From contig JAAONU010000001.1 of the NCBI GenBank assembly GCA_012932295.1, positions 8,951,104 through 9,015,103 of the forward strand: 64,000 bases of DNA, in the 5' to 3' direction. A program made the translations under genes and the position numbers. Origin of the DNA: Cyclina sinensis. Lineage: Eukaryota; Mollusca; Bivalvia; Venerida; Veneridae. The notes under the pieces are model-generated. The model was given only the letters and a program-made list of their open reading frames with translations, was not told where the DNA came from and searched no databases. Position 1 is the stretch's first letter; every line of letters starts with the position of its first letter. Positions 35,241 to 47,533 of this stretch are shown one piece after another.

Positions 35241-38097
35241 ATATCTTTGCCATATTTTACTTTGTTTATGGACTAGCCCAGGAGACATAATGTACCAACT
35301 CAGACATCCAGTTAGGAAATACAGTTCTCATCAGCAATAACAATTTCATTAGTTGTCTGGACCACTTCTCATGACTGATAAAATGCCATGTTTTTGTACA
35401 TTTTTCACAAGGTGATTCTTAGATCTCACTGTAATCAATACATACTAGAAAGTGTACTGTGTTTTCCTGACCGAGACTTTCTGTTCCTGACAAAAATTAA
35501 GAAGTATGATATTTGCAGTGGTTTCAGAAGTCTGTGAATTCCACCCCCCACCAAAAAAAAAGAAAAGAAAAAAAAAGAAAGAAAAAGATTACAGCAGAGT
35601 TTTAAGACTGGCCTCTCGTTGATTTACACAGTGGCTTATGTACAAGGGATATTAAGGGTTTCACACAACTTTGATATGGATATGGACTCTTCAAGTGACA
35701 AAAACAGCAGTTTCCTACAAGGGATGGAGGTCTTGCATGGTAAGTATATTTTCCTGTCTTCACAACAGATATCCTACAATAAATACAAATATAAAAACAA
35801 AGTTTATTTAGACTTGGTATGATTACAATAAGTTTCAACATAAGTTTTGTATAGCTTTTGAGCGACCTGAAGCTTTTGACCAACTATAAAGGTAGAACTA
35901 AATCAAACCAATAGGCAAACACTTCTGATTTCAAAACAGATTTAGCAAGCTACATAAAATGAATGACAGGGAAGAATGAATTCTTTCAAGGATTTCATAG
36001 ATCATTGCCATCTGATGCCAATGAAACCTCTAGCTGTGACAATCCCTTTATATCCTAACAGCTTAAGCAAAGAAATCACTCCTTTCATAATTTCTAGACA
36101 TATCAGAATTAAGTACAAGACATACCAAGATGATTTCATAATCATTCACCACATTTATAAGCTCTAGACTTATCAAAAATAAGCACCAGACAGTATCCTG
36201 CTGTTTTTGAAACATTTAAACAGTTCTACAACATTTAGACCAATTAGAATTAAGAACAAGACATGTCATACTGTTTAAACACTCTCTGTCCAATAAAATT
36301 TCAGATTACAAACCAGTTCAGAGTTATGCAAAGAAGGCTCTCACAGGATAATGTAATGTAAAGTTTCAAAACCTATGTAATGTTCTGTAAATGAATAAAA
36401 ACAATTTATATCTTCATGTAAAAACTTTGGTGATATAACAGAAGATAAAAAGAAATATTTCAAAGCACAGTCCTGTAAAACTGTCTGGAGAAATTATGTT
36501 CTAAAACTGTTATAGCCTAAAAAAGAGCAACACCATCCAATGTTCTGATCATTCATTCTTATGCCATAGGTTTTCCTGACTACACTTGTTGGTTATCTTA
36601 ATTCCTTTTTCAGGAATATAAATGGTACAGCTTTCAATTCCTTGGTTCCAGGTGTCAATATTATATCTTAACCTTTTTTAAGCCACTATCATCAAAACAT
36701 GATGGCAAACCAATGTGGAAAAGCACCTTTCTGGCCATAAAAACTGAACAAGAGGCAAATCTTAAGTTTGATTTAAACACCATTTTTGTATCAAAATGCA
36801 GCAAAGAATTTTGCAAATTGCTAAAATAAAATATCAAAATCTACTGATAGTTACCATACATCAGGTTAGTTTCGTGAATATCAAATTTCATGTTTTTGTT
36901 TAAAATTAAATTTTAGCAAAGCTAACAATAGCAATTTCCTACCTCTGATAGTTATTTTTGTGTTTTCCATCTTGAAAGGGGATATTACTCTAACAGAGAG
37001 AAGGTGACCGTAGCTATAGTTCTGTATGTACCAGCATGTACTGGCTTGCAAGGTTGATCTGGAACTGAGCTCTCTTTATTATTAATTTAAATTACTTTTC
37101 TGAATGCTAATGTTGTCATACACAAAAAAGTTAGGTTCAAACAGAAACATGTGCATAAATTCATGTGCATTTATTTACAAACGGACTTGACAATGCATAA
37201 CTTTCAGATCAATTAACATTCGCCAGTTAGTTGGGTTTACAAGTAAATGCTTTTCACTCAGTAGTTTAAAGGATGATTCCTGCCTTTTCAAGCCCATTTT
37301 TGATTATTTGTCCGTGGTTTTAAGGTAGTCAGTCATACAAATGTATGAAGGGGTTGTACAAAGGTATGTATTTCACACCTACCATAATTATATTTTCAAC
37401 AAATTAAATGCAGCAGTTTTACAGCTTTTCATCAATTTGTCACTGTTTGTATTTGTTTCAGTGACAGGCCAAACTGATAATGCATTATTTTATAACAGGC
37501 TCTTTATAAACAGAACAATTAAGGTGGTTTATACGTGGGACCAACATTTTTACAAGACTATTAATTGTTATCGTTCAACGTTTCTTTTTGTTCAGGTGAT
37601 CTCATTTTACACAAGAAAGAACTGTCCCCAAAACCTGTTGCCATGGCAATGGTCATCTAGAAATTTGATATAGAATAGTCATTTTATTAAGGACAATATT
37701 CAGGCTATCAATATTTAACTTTAATTTAACTTTGGAAGAGTACTAAAATTTGCTGATTTCTCCTGATTTCCAATTCAGTCTATTTTAAAAGTATAACAAA
37801 TGCCTGAGTGCCCTTTTTCTCATGATGTCATTATGAAGAAGCTGGTATGTAGTGACCAAAGATTTCGCTTCGGACTACTAAAATGTCGGATTTCATCACT
37901 TTCGATTTCACCATGTTGATTAACATTGTAACAATAGGGACCAAGAAAATTATTTGAACTAGCAATAAAATCAGATTATTGAAAGTCTTACTATTGATGT
38001 TGCACTGTCACTCTATTCATTTAAATCAAATATGTTACATGTATGTACCATGGTAATTAAAAATAATGTTCTGTTCTGATGACTTTTTCATATCACT
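35241..38097. other. Non-coding stretch with one weak exon candidate
   Basis: An A-rich run (35552-35588) precedes a possible internal plus-strand exon at 35632-35739, described in the findings. Otherwise nothing is recognisable; the 110-codon frame at 37341-37673 has no homology I can name. Confidence 0.4.
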
Positions 38098-38235
38098 AAG
38101 GGGGGTTTTGACTACCAACTGGGGATTTTGACTACCCTATTATTTTTACCACAGGGGTTTTCACCACCTTGTATATCTGTCAGAGGGTTTTGACCACTAC
38201 AACATTCTTAGACCAAAGGGGTTTGACTACAGGAG
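38098..38235 (+). repeat. Degenerate GGGGTTTTGACTACC repeats
   Basis: GGGGTTTTGACTACC, GGGGATTTTGACTACC, GGGGTTTTCACCACC, AGGGTTTTGACCACT and GGGGTTTGACTAC follow each other at 20-40 bp. Confidence 0.75.
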
Positions 38236-39075
38236 TTTTGATATACACTTGGTTTAAAACCTGTAATCTGCCTTTTGTCACAACAATCTTGCATGATAAA
38301 GTATACATACCGGTACTGTATATACATGTAAGCTGCTTTATTTGACCATGGGTAGTTTTTGTATTCCTATCATGTCAAAAAATTTCAAAATTATCATCTT
38401 CAAACATACAGCAAAACCCCTCAATGAAAAGAAAATTTGTTCAAGGAATAACGTTAATGACATGATTTTAAGCATAAAAGGTTAAAAGAAACACAGATTA
38501 ATTCTGCTTACATAGCATTTAAACTTGGAAGATATCGATTTTTATCACATGTAGATATTTGACACTGGTAGAGAAAATTGAAACTAGGAACATCTTTCTA
38601 CTGAAAATCATGAAATTCTTGGATTAAGTTTTCCCTGTTTCTAATTTTGGTAATTTGGTTTGGGCACGAATAAAGTGAAAATAAGATACACATGAAAAAC
38701 TCTAAAATACAGTATGTGTTAACTGCATGAAATGCTTTGTCATATCGTTAGACCCTGAATGAAAGGAAAGTTCCATTCTTAAACAAGCAGTGACTGATTC
38801 ACTCTGCTGCAAGCTGTTAGGTAAGACTGTCTAAGACTTTTTTCTTTAAAGCCTTTAGAACTCTAAGGAAAACAATTCAAGTAACATAATCCTGCCAACA
38901 GGTGTCTATTATCCTTTCATAAGTTAAATGTCAACTATATATGACATCTTTAAAGGTCTTAAAAAGTACATTTTTAAGAAGTACATTAAATACATTTATT
39001 AACACTGCTCAAAGTAGAGTTCATTTTTCACACATATGAAAGATACTTTTTATAAAGTCTCTTGCAAATTAATTG
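38236..39075. other. Non-coding stretch
   Basis: Nothing recognised. Confidence 0.4.
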
Positions 39076-39845
39076 AAACAACAGCTGTCAGAATGACATC
39101 GCTGGGAGAAGTTATTTTACAGTTACCGACTGGAAACTGTTATTAAAGTGAATGTCCCTGTGAGCTTGAACCTTGACTATGCGGGTCCAATAATAAAAGG
39201 GTTCATCTACTCATCATGCAAACCATCCTGTAAAGTTTTAAAGTCCTGGGAAGAGTTATTCTTCAGTTACTGATCAGAAACTAGTATTGTGAAATCGGAC
39301 TGAAATGAAAATATATTATCGAAGGCATATCAATTTACTATCGGAAAATAATTGAAACGTTATAAACAAAGAGAACCTGGAAACACTTTCAGAAGTCTTG
39401 TACACTTTCAATCTAATAGAACAACTGTTTGGATGGATAAAGAAACAACTTAAATAGAACTGAATCACTTATTTATCCAGTTATTTAATGCATTTATAAT
39501 GTAAATAATGTATGTCTGTTCAAACAGATTCTCGTGAATAGTAACAACCTGGTGACCTCGATTCCCGGAAATGAAAATTTATTGTCGCCAACATAATACT
39601 GCCGCCAACAATTCTTCGATTTAACTTGATAATGTTACATCACTATCAAAATGTTTGCAAGGTGTGGGCATATCAGTTTGACCTTTGACCCTATGGCCCT
39701 AAAACAACAGGATCATCCACTAAAAGCCCCACCATCCTGTAAATTTTGAAGGTCCTGGGAGCAGTTGCTCTAGAGTTACTGACCATAAACAGTTTTTAAA
39801 TTGTAAGTTTGACCTCTGACCCTGTTTTAGAAAAAAAATATGTCC
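39076..39845 (+). mobile_element. Array-type element, 5' hairpin kept, 3' end lost
   Basis: ACAACAGCTGTCAGAATGAC starts the element, with the hairpin TGTCA/TGACA (39086-39098, loop GAA). Units with ATCATGCAAACCATCCTGTA and TTTTGAAGGTCCTGGGA recur near 39210 and 39730, with GTTTGACCTTTGACCC at about 39678. An unrelated, more CpG-containing patch (39290-39640) lies between them. It runs into the next element without a recognisable 3' hairpin. Confidence 0.6.
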
Positions 39846-40778
39846 ATATACAAAAGGCCGTAATGGACATATATTGCTCACTTGAGAACTACTGTCCATT
39901 CTGAAAACATCTTGAAATTAACATAATCTGCCAAACAGAGATTTTTTTTATCAGACAACCTAGTTTTTCATTCAAAGTAACAAAATTTCAATCTTGAGCC
40001 GGCATGACCTAGATTCAGTCTCTCATAAGAGATAATCTAGAAGAACATTCTGACCAAGTCTAGTAAAAATTGGGTGAAAAAATTGACCTCTCATATGTTT
40101 ACAAGAATTTTCACTGATTCAAAATACAAAATGTATTTTCTAAAAAACATTCAAAGCATATTACATAAAGAATGAGCCAAAATGTGATGACTAGAGTGAT
40201 TTCCAGAAGGTTTTCCAATGATCACAGCTAGTTTTAGGCCATATAAGACTCAGTTTCAACCTTGTTGCATAGATCATCAAATCAAACAAACCAGCCAAGT
40301 TTCGAGAAGATTTCATCAAAACAAGGTATCTGAAGTGTTCACAATATTTTCCTAATATTTGGACTAGTGACTTAGTTTTGAAACCACATGTTGCAGTTTC
40401 AAACCTGTCCAAGAAATCATAACAACATTCATAGAATTTCATGAAATTTGGGCCAAAAATGTGACCTTTACAGTGTTCACAAGACTTTCCACTAATCTGA
40501 GCAAGTGATCTAGTTTTTGATCCAATGTAACCCTATTTCAAACTGATATGAGAGTTCATGGCTGCTTGTGACCTAGATTTTAAACCTGTATGACCAAGGT
40601 TTGAATCTGCCTCAGAGATCATCTGGACAAACATTCTAAGCACGTTTTATGAAGGCTGGATAAAAACTGTGGCCTACAGAGTGTTCACAAGCTAAAATGA
40701 TAAAGACACATGAAGCACACCACACAACAGACAAATAGAGATCACACCCAGGACCCAGTGCTTAGGTGAGTTAAAAAT
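39846..40778 (+). mobile_element. Array-type element, decayed copy
   Basis: AAAAGGCCGTAATGGACATA, then TATTGCTCACTTGAGAAC, is a mutated form of the standard 5' end. Units with ATCATCTGGACAAACATTCT and ACAGAGTGTTCACAAG-like blocks recur about every 140-150 bp. The 3' end (GAGATCACACCCAGGACCCA, then CTTAGGTGAGTTAAAAA, 40739-40777) keeps the right arm, but the hairpin is largely lost. Confidence 0.7.
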
Positions 40779-42691
40779 CAAAGCAAAACCACTTTGCAAC
40801 AAGCAAAGCGTCAAAGTTCTTGTATAGTGAACTTCTATAGTGAGATCAAACTGTGAAACTTGCCACAGGAATTAACATGGGTACTAAAAGGAGAGTTATG
40901 ATTCTTGTGGACTGTACTTGTTCTTACTGCTATGTTCCATTTCATTTTATTCGTACATTTGCAATATCTAAAAATATTTCGAAACAAATGGTTGACAGAC
41001 AAAAGGACAGACAAAATTTAAAATCTGCTAACCCTAAAAGTAGCAAGAGATCTGTTATAGGATTTGACAATTGCAATTGATCTTAAATGCAAGTTCAATT
41101 CTATTTCAGTGTATATTTTCTAAGATAGAGCCCTTTTGCAAGCATAAAAAGCATACCAGGACCATCAGTCATATCATTAACTTAAACTAAAAAAAAAACA
41201 CTATTAAATACAGAAAACTACAATCCACTCTATGACACATATCACATCATATGACTTGTGTTTGGTTAAAACCAGACCTTCTGACTGACATGTATACAGT
41301 AAACATGTGATCTCAGTGCCTTATACAACATGACATTTGTTGAAATCTCTTCCTCTGTCAGCTTCCTCTTGTGAATACAATATTTCTATTTATGTATTCT
41401 AATAAGTTGAAATGTACGAGTACTTCACAATGCTTCTGAAATTAACGACAACGAAGGAAATAATTAACAATTGACCTTTGGTACTGTTCAATGAGCAGCT
41501 CTGTATTTATGAATGAATATATATGGCAGACGTCTGACAAAGAAACTGTGTCATACTGAGAAATGTTTAAGAAGACAGTGTCAAGGTGACGTTACACTCG
41601 GTGAATTATAACTTCAGTGATATCTTTATTGAACTCTTTTGAAATGAAACATTAAAGATAAATAAGAAAAGAAAGTCTTAGTTTAAATTCCTTTTAAGGT
41701 TCTACTAGCCCTGAAATGCTTGGCAGCACTTACGTTAATCATTCTGTACATTTATTTCTATGTGACTGACTTCAGCCTTCAGGTAAAAGAGAAATACTGA
41801 AAATCTAAACTAAGCCAGGTGTCTAGGGTTGAGCATAAAACTATTATAATTTTTTCCTAATGTTTTTGATGATTCATGAATTAATAAGTTGACGTTTACT
41901 TGACCCATCTGCCATTAAGGTACTGAAACTCATAGTTACAGAGAAAACAACTCTAGTTACTCACAGTGTGACAGTATAACCTACATACTTTAGTAAACAT
42001 GCCATAAGAATATTTGTCACTCCCACCTTATTCATCTACTTTTTAAAAGTATTTCATTGCCTCTAAAATACAAAGTCGAAAACTTTAGGCTAAAGCAATA
42101 TCTCAAAAAACATGGTTTAAGAAGATTATACTGAATTTCTGTCACATGTTTCAGACTGCCGTCGTGATGGAAACACTAATTCTTTTTTACAGTGAACATT
42201 GCTTTAGATTTTAATTTTGTTGTACTAGCAGCTCATTTTATGCATATTAAACAAAATCAGTTTACACCTGAAACAATTTAACATGGGTAAAAACTTTGAA
42301 AAAAGTAGACACTTAACTCTTTTGAAAGATCTAAGAACCTGAGCATTTATGTAAAAAGCTGCACAAAAACATTCGAAAAGTATGTTTTCGCTTATTAAAG
42401 ATGATATTAAGATTTGAATTATTTTAACATCTCCAATTGGAGGAAATGTATGTTCTCTATCACTTCTGGTCATGTTAACAGCAGCATAATCCATCTTTAG
42501 AAAGCCTTAGTGGTATCTTTAAAAGTTGAAAATATTATGACAGAACACATCTTTTATTTACATCCAGATATCTTACAACACAACACAAGGTAATAACAGA
42601 ACAACATCAAATGTATATTTCATGTACAAGGTGTAAAATCATTTCAAGAGAGAAAAACATTTCAGTCATAATGTGTTTTAAAAGATGCTAA
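40779..42691. other. Non-coding stretch
   Basis: Nothing recognisable on either strand. Confidence 0.4.
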
Positions 42692-45095
42692 AACAAGAGG
42701 GCCATGATGGCCCTTAATCGCTCACCTGAGTCTCATTGCTCATGTTTCAAATATCGTTATTGGTTTTTATAGGTGCAAGTTTGAATAAGTTTGCTATAAG
42801 CTTGAAGACTCTGGGTGTAATGGTACTGAAATTTTTTAGCAGAGATAGTTTTACTCTACAGGTCCCAGTGACTTTGACCTTTGACCTACAGACCCCAAAA
42901 ACAATAGGGTTTTTCTAATATAATTACCCTATAAAGTTTGGAGGTTCTGGGTGTAATAATACTCCAGTTACTGAGAAGAAATAGTTTTCACTCTACAGGT
43001 CCCAGTGACCTTGACTTTTCACCTACTGACCCCAAAAATGATTGGGTTCTTTTACTGAGTAAAGAAAATCATCCTATGAGGTTTGAAAGCTCTGGGTAAA
43101 ATGGTACTCCAGTTACTGAGCATAAACAGTTTTCACTCTTCAGGTCCCCGTGAACTTAACCTTTGACCTATGGACCCTAAATACAATAGGGTTCTTCTAA
43201 TACAATTATCCTATAAAGTTTGAAGGCTCTGGGTGTAATGGTACTACTGTTACTCTGCAGAAATAGTTTTCACTCTACAGGTCCCTGTGACCTTGACCTT
43301 TGACATACTAGCCCCAAAAACAACATGGTTCTTCTATTTAGTAAAAGCAATCATCCTATGAAGTTTGGAGGCTCTGGGTGAAATGGTAATCCTGTTATTG
43401 AGTGGAAACTATTTTCACTCTAGAGGTTACCCTGACCTTGACCTTTGCCCTACTGACCCAAAACACAAAAGGGATTTTTTGTACTCAATAAGGGCAATAA
43501 CCCTGTGAAGTTTGAAGGCTTTTGGTCAACTGGTACTCAAGTTATTTAAAGGAAATGAAGTGTGATTGACAGACAGACAAACAGACACCCATGGACATGG
43601 CAAAAACAATATGTCTCCATCAGAAGGGCGGGTTTGGGGGGAGACATAACAATGCACAATTGAAAGTATAGGCCTTGGTGTTCCAGAGCAGCAGATTTTT
43701 AAAGTTTTCCCTATATAAATTCTTGTGTAAAATCAAATGACCCCCCCCCCTTGGGGCCAGTTCTGATCCCAAGGTCATGATTTGAACAAACTTGGTAGAG
43801 GTCCACTAGACAATGCTGCAAACCAAATATCTAAACTCTAGGCCTTGTGGTTTCTGACAAGAAGATTTTTAAAACATTTCCTATATAACTCTATGTAAAA
43901 CATGTGACCCCTGGGATGGGGCTTTTTTTGACCCAGGAGCTATGATTTGAACAAACTTGGTAGAGGTCTAGTAGACAATGCTGTACACCAAATATCTAAA
44001 CTCTAGGCCTTGTGGTTTCTGAAAAGAAGATTTTTAAAGTTTTTCCTATATAACTCTATGTAAAACATGTGACCACTGGGGCGGGGCCATTTTTAACCCA
44101 GGGGCCATGATTTGAACAAACTTGGTAGAGGTTCTTGTGACAATACTACATACAAACTTTCTAAGCTCTAAGCCTTTTGGTTTCTGATGTGAAGACTTTT
44201 TAAACTTTTTCCTATATAACTCTATCTAAACAAGTGACCCCCGGGGCAGGGCCTATTTTCACCCAGTGGCTATGTTTTGAACAAACTTAGTACAGGTTCA
44301 CTGGACAATGCTACACACCAAATATCTAAACTCTAGGCCTTGCGGTTTCTGACAAGAAGATTTTTAAAGTTTTTCCTATATAACTCTATGTAAAACATGT
44401 TGACCCCTGGGGCGGGACCAGTTTTGACCCAAGAGCCATGATTTGAACAAGCTTGGTAAAGGTCCACTGAAAAATGCTGCACAACAAATATCTAAACTCT
44501 AGGCCATGTGGTTTCTGACAAGAAGATCTTTTAAAGTTTTTCCTATATAACTCTATGTAAAACATGTGACCCCTGGGGCTGGGCCATTTTTGACCCAGGA
44601 GCCATGATTTGTACAAATTTGGTAAAGGTCCACTGGACAATGCTGCACACCAAATATCTAAACTCTAGGCCTTGTGGTTTCTGACAAGAAGATTTTTAAG
44701 TTTTCCCTATATAAATCTATGTAAAATCAACTGACCCCTGGGGTGGGGTCAGTTTTGACCCCACGGTCATAATTTGAACAAACTTGGTAGAGGTCCACTA
44801 GATGATGCTTCATACCAAATATCTAAGCTCCAGGCCTTGAGGTTTCGGAGAAGAAGATTTTTAAAGATCCAACTTTTAAAATCTAATTTTAGCTCCAGTG
44901 AACCAGAAATGCAATGGACCAGAACCATTTGAACAATCTTGGTAGAGCTTCATGCAAGGAACATCCCAGGCAAGTTTCATTTAATTTGGCCCTTTGGTTT
45001 CAGAGGAGATGTTGTTTGAATGAAAAGTTGACGATGGACAAAGACTGATCAGAAAAGCTCACCCTGAGCACTTTGTGCTCAGGTGAGCTAACAAC
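42692..45095 (+). mobile_element. Composite array-type element with two unrelated arrays and two 3' hairpins
   Basis: The 5' end AAACAAGAGGGCCATGATGG has the hairpin GGGCCATGATGGCCC (42699-42713), then TTAATCGCTCACCTGAG. The first array (about 42760-43560; anchors CTGGG at 42811, 42947, 43092, 43229 and 43374; period 136-145 bp) carries GTGACCTTGACCTTTGACC-like sites, then GACAGACAGACAAACAGAC and a hairpin of another class, TATGTCTCC/GGAGACATA (43610-43648). The second array (43650-44860; GATTTGAACAAACTTGGTAG every 165-166 bp, seven units) follows. The end is AGCTCACCCTGAGCAC/GTGCTCAGGTGAGCT (45056-45089), pairing with one bulge. The 5' and final 3' ends match one class; the internal hairpin belongs to the other. 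No protein is encoded. Confidence 0.8.
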
Positions 45096-47533
45096 AGAAA
45101 AGAAAGTGGAAAAAGAAAATAACAACACCAGAGAATATGAGAAGATATAATAGTGTCTTGCATTTATTTTGGCATACTTTTACGAGCCACCTGAAGCCAA
45201 ACTTCTTTTTGTCTTTTGTCTATGATATTAAGAAAGTAACTTAACCATTTGGTTTTGATTATATTGCCCCTTTATGGATAAGTCACTCTTATTCCAGTAT
45301 CTCAAAGCCAGTCCTGTTTGATCAGTAACAATCTGACATATTTTTGTTCCAATCTGCCCCCCTGAGGGACCAAAATCATCCAAGGTGTAAATTTGTGATA
45401 AATTTTGGTTCTTTGAATCCTAAGCATGGTTTCTTATGAAAGAACTCATCTTTTAATTGTTACAGGAATCTGTAATTGTTATTTATGAATTTCGAACATT
45501 CACTGAATATGAAATAAATCTGCAAAAAGATTGCTTTTTTCACTTCCTAAATGTCAGAGGTTAGCAAATAAAACTGACAGGATTCTTATTTTTTCAGAGA
45601 CAGATGGCTGAAGTGATGGTTGTAATCCTTATGAACTAATCAAGGAAATAAATTCAAAATCCCATCAGGTAAAAAAGTGTCTTTTCATTAACAATATTTT
45701 CAAAATAAATGTAACAGTAAAGTAACTTGCAATTCAATACCAGTAATGGTGGACGGGCAGATATTCCAGGGAGATAATCAAATAAACACTAACAACTGGA
45801 ATAAAATAGTTTGGATCTCAGCTCTCTACAGTTTGACCCAATGCAATTGTGGGTTATGAACATAAACACCTTAATAATAAACTCATTCAACAGAATTTTC
45901 TGAAATTTATTAATTTGGACATAAAGGCCAAACTCACAAATTTTGGTAAAACTTTAAAGTTTCTTTGAAACATCTGAAATTCATAGATTTTAGAAAGGTG
46001 ATAAAAAGAAATTTAATAAATTTTCTTTGGCATACACCATTGTGTTTAATTGCACACTGAAAAATGCAAAAGAATGTTGCAAAGAAAAAAAATGTTTACT
46101 TCAGAAGTACAGCAGATCTATGTGGTATATTTGATATTTTTTTCTTCTTTTTGAAACTGCTTTGAAACTTCCTTTTTTTCTACTTATTCTTAAATTTATA
46201 CATCAACATTTTATATATATATTTTCTCTTCCTATAAGGTTCTGAAATACTTTTTAAGGGTATTTTTGGAGGATATACTAGGAAGTGATAAACAAAATTT
46301 AAGTCAAGATTGGAGAATCATATACAAAGGTTGTTTCTTATAGTTAAAACACTTGAATTCATCAAATTAAACCTTATCATTTTTTAACAAGCTTCACTTA
46401 ATCAAATACTGCAATACAACCTTCAATAATAAGTTTTAATTGTTCCTTAATTTGTTTTTCTAAGAAAGAAAAATAAAAAGATTTCCCCGGAAGAATTAAC
46501 ATTTATACTATCGAATATAAAGGAGATACAGAAATCAGATAACAAATAACATTAACCATAAGAAGAGGTGTAAACCAACCACTTCAAACCATCAGCCAAT
46601 CTTTGGCAATATCAAGTCTATTTCAACCAATTAAATCAAGCAAATAAATCCCTACTTCAAGTTAATACTAAGCGTGTTCGAAAAACCGTCAAATAGTCTT
46701 ATGTCCTATTACAGATAAGGGCAATTTAACGTCAATGCTCAATTGAGACAATTCAATTACTGATGTATCTTTTTAACCATTTCCTTACTTAATACAGTCA
46801 AGTGTAAATTTCCTGTTCACGAGTGGATTTAATTTGAAGCATGTGACAATCGGTGAAGTGATCAAAAGATATCGAGAACAGCATCGCGACATAATTGGGT
46901 CACTACGCAATAGACACTACTGACCCAGTAACAGAAAATGGTCCCATGAGGCAAATGTCTTAGAGGAAATGTTTAACAAGCGGTAATGTCAAACCACAAT
47001 TATCAGAAGTCACATGTTTTGCGGAAACAATCAGTTTTATGGTACTTGAATAACATATTCAAAATCTGACCAATTATGTTGCAGATTAAAAACTATTATT
47101 CCTCTGAAATATATATATTATACACAGATCATACTGGCCATAAAATACGGAAGTTTCTGTTATTCAAAATACTATTTATTTCTTAAAACTGTAGATTAAG
47201 TTCAAATTAAAAAAAAATTCAATAAAGTTAAGAACATGTTTTCAAAGATCTAACATTACTTTTTCAAGTTTCAAAAATTCTCCATTATTTTACAATATCC
47301 CTTCAATTAGTAAGTACATGTAATAAAAAAAGTTACTGTTGTTGTTGTTACTATTTCATTTATGTTTATCATCATAAAATGATCAGATATTGTATGTGAT
47401 GAAGTGTATGTCTTTTTTTGCATCAATATTTCAAGTTTTGAAGAAGCTTAGATTCAAATATCAGCATCATCAAATATTTAAAGTACAAGGCACAGTAACT
47501 TTCATTATTTTCTCTAGAAAATTAAAATTACTT
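45096..47533. other. Non-coding stretch with one weak exon candidate
   Basis: 46798-46923 is a possible plus-strand terminal exon, described in the findings. The rest shows nothing recognisable. Confidence 0.4.

Noticed and set aside
37341..37673. 110-codon plus-strand open frame
   Set aside because: No homology, no splice context, AT-rich codons; such lengths are expected by chance in 64 kb.
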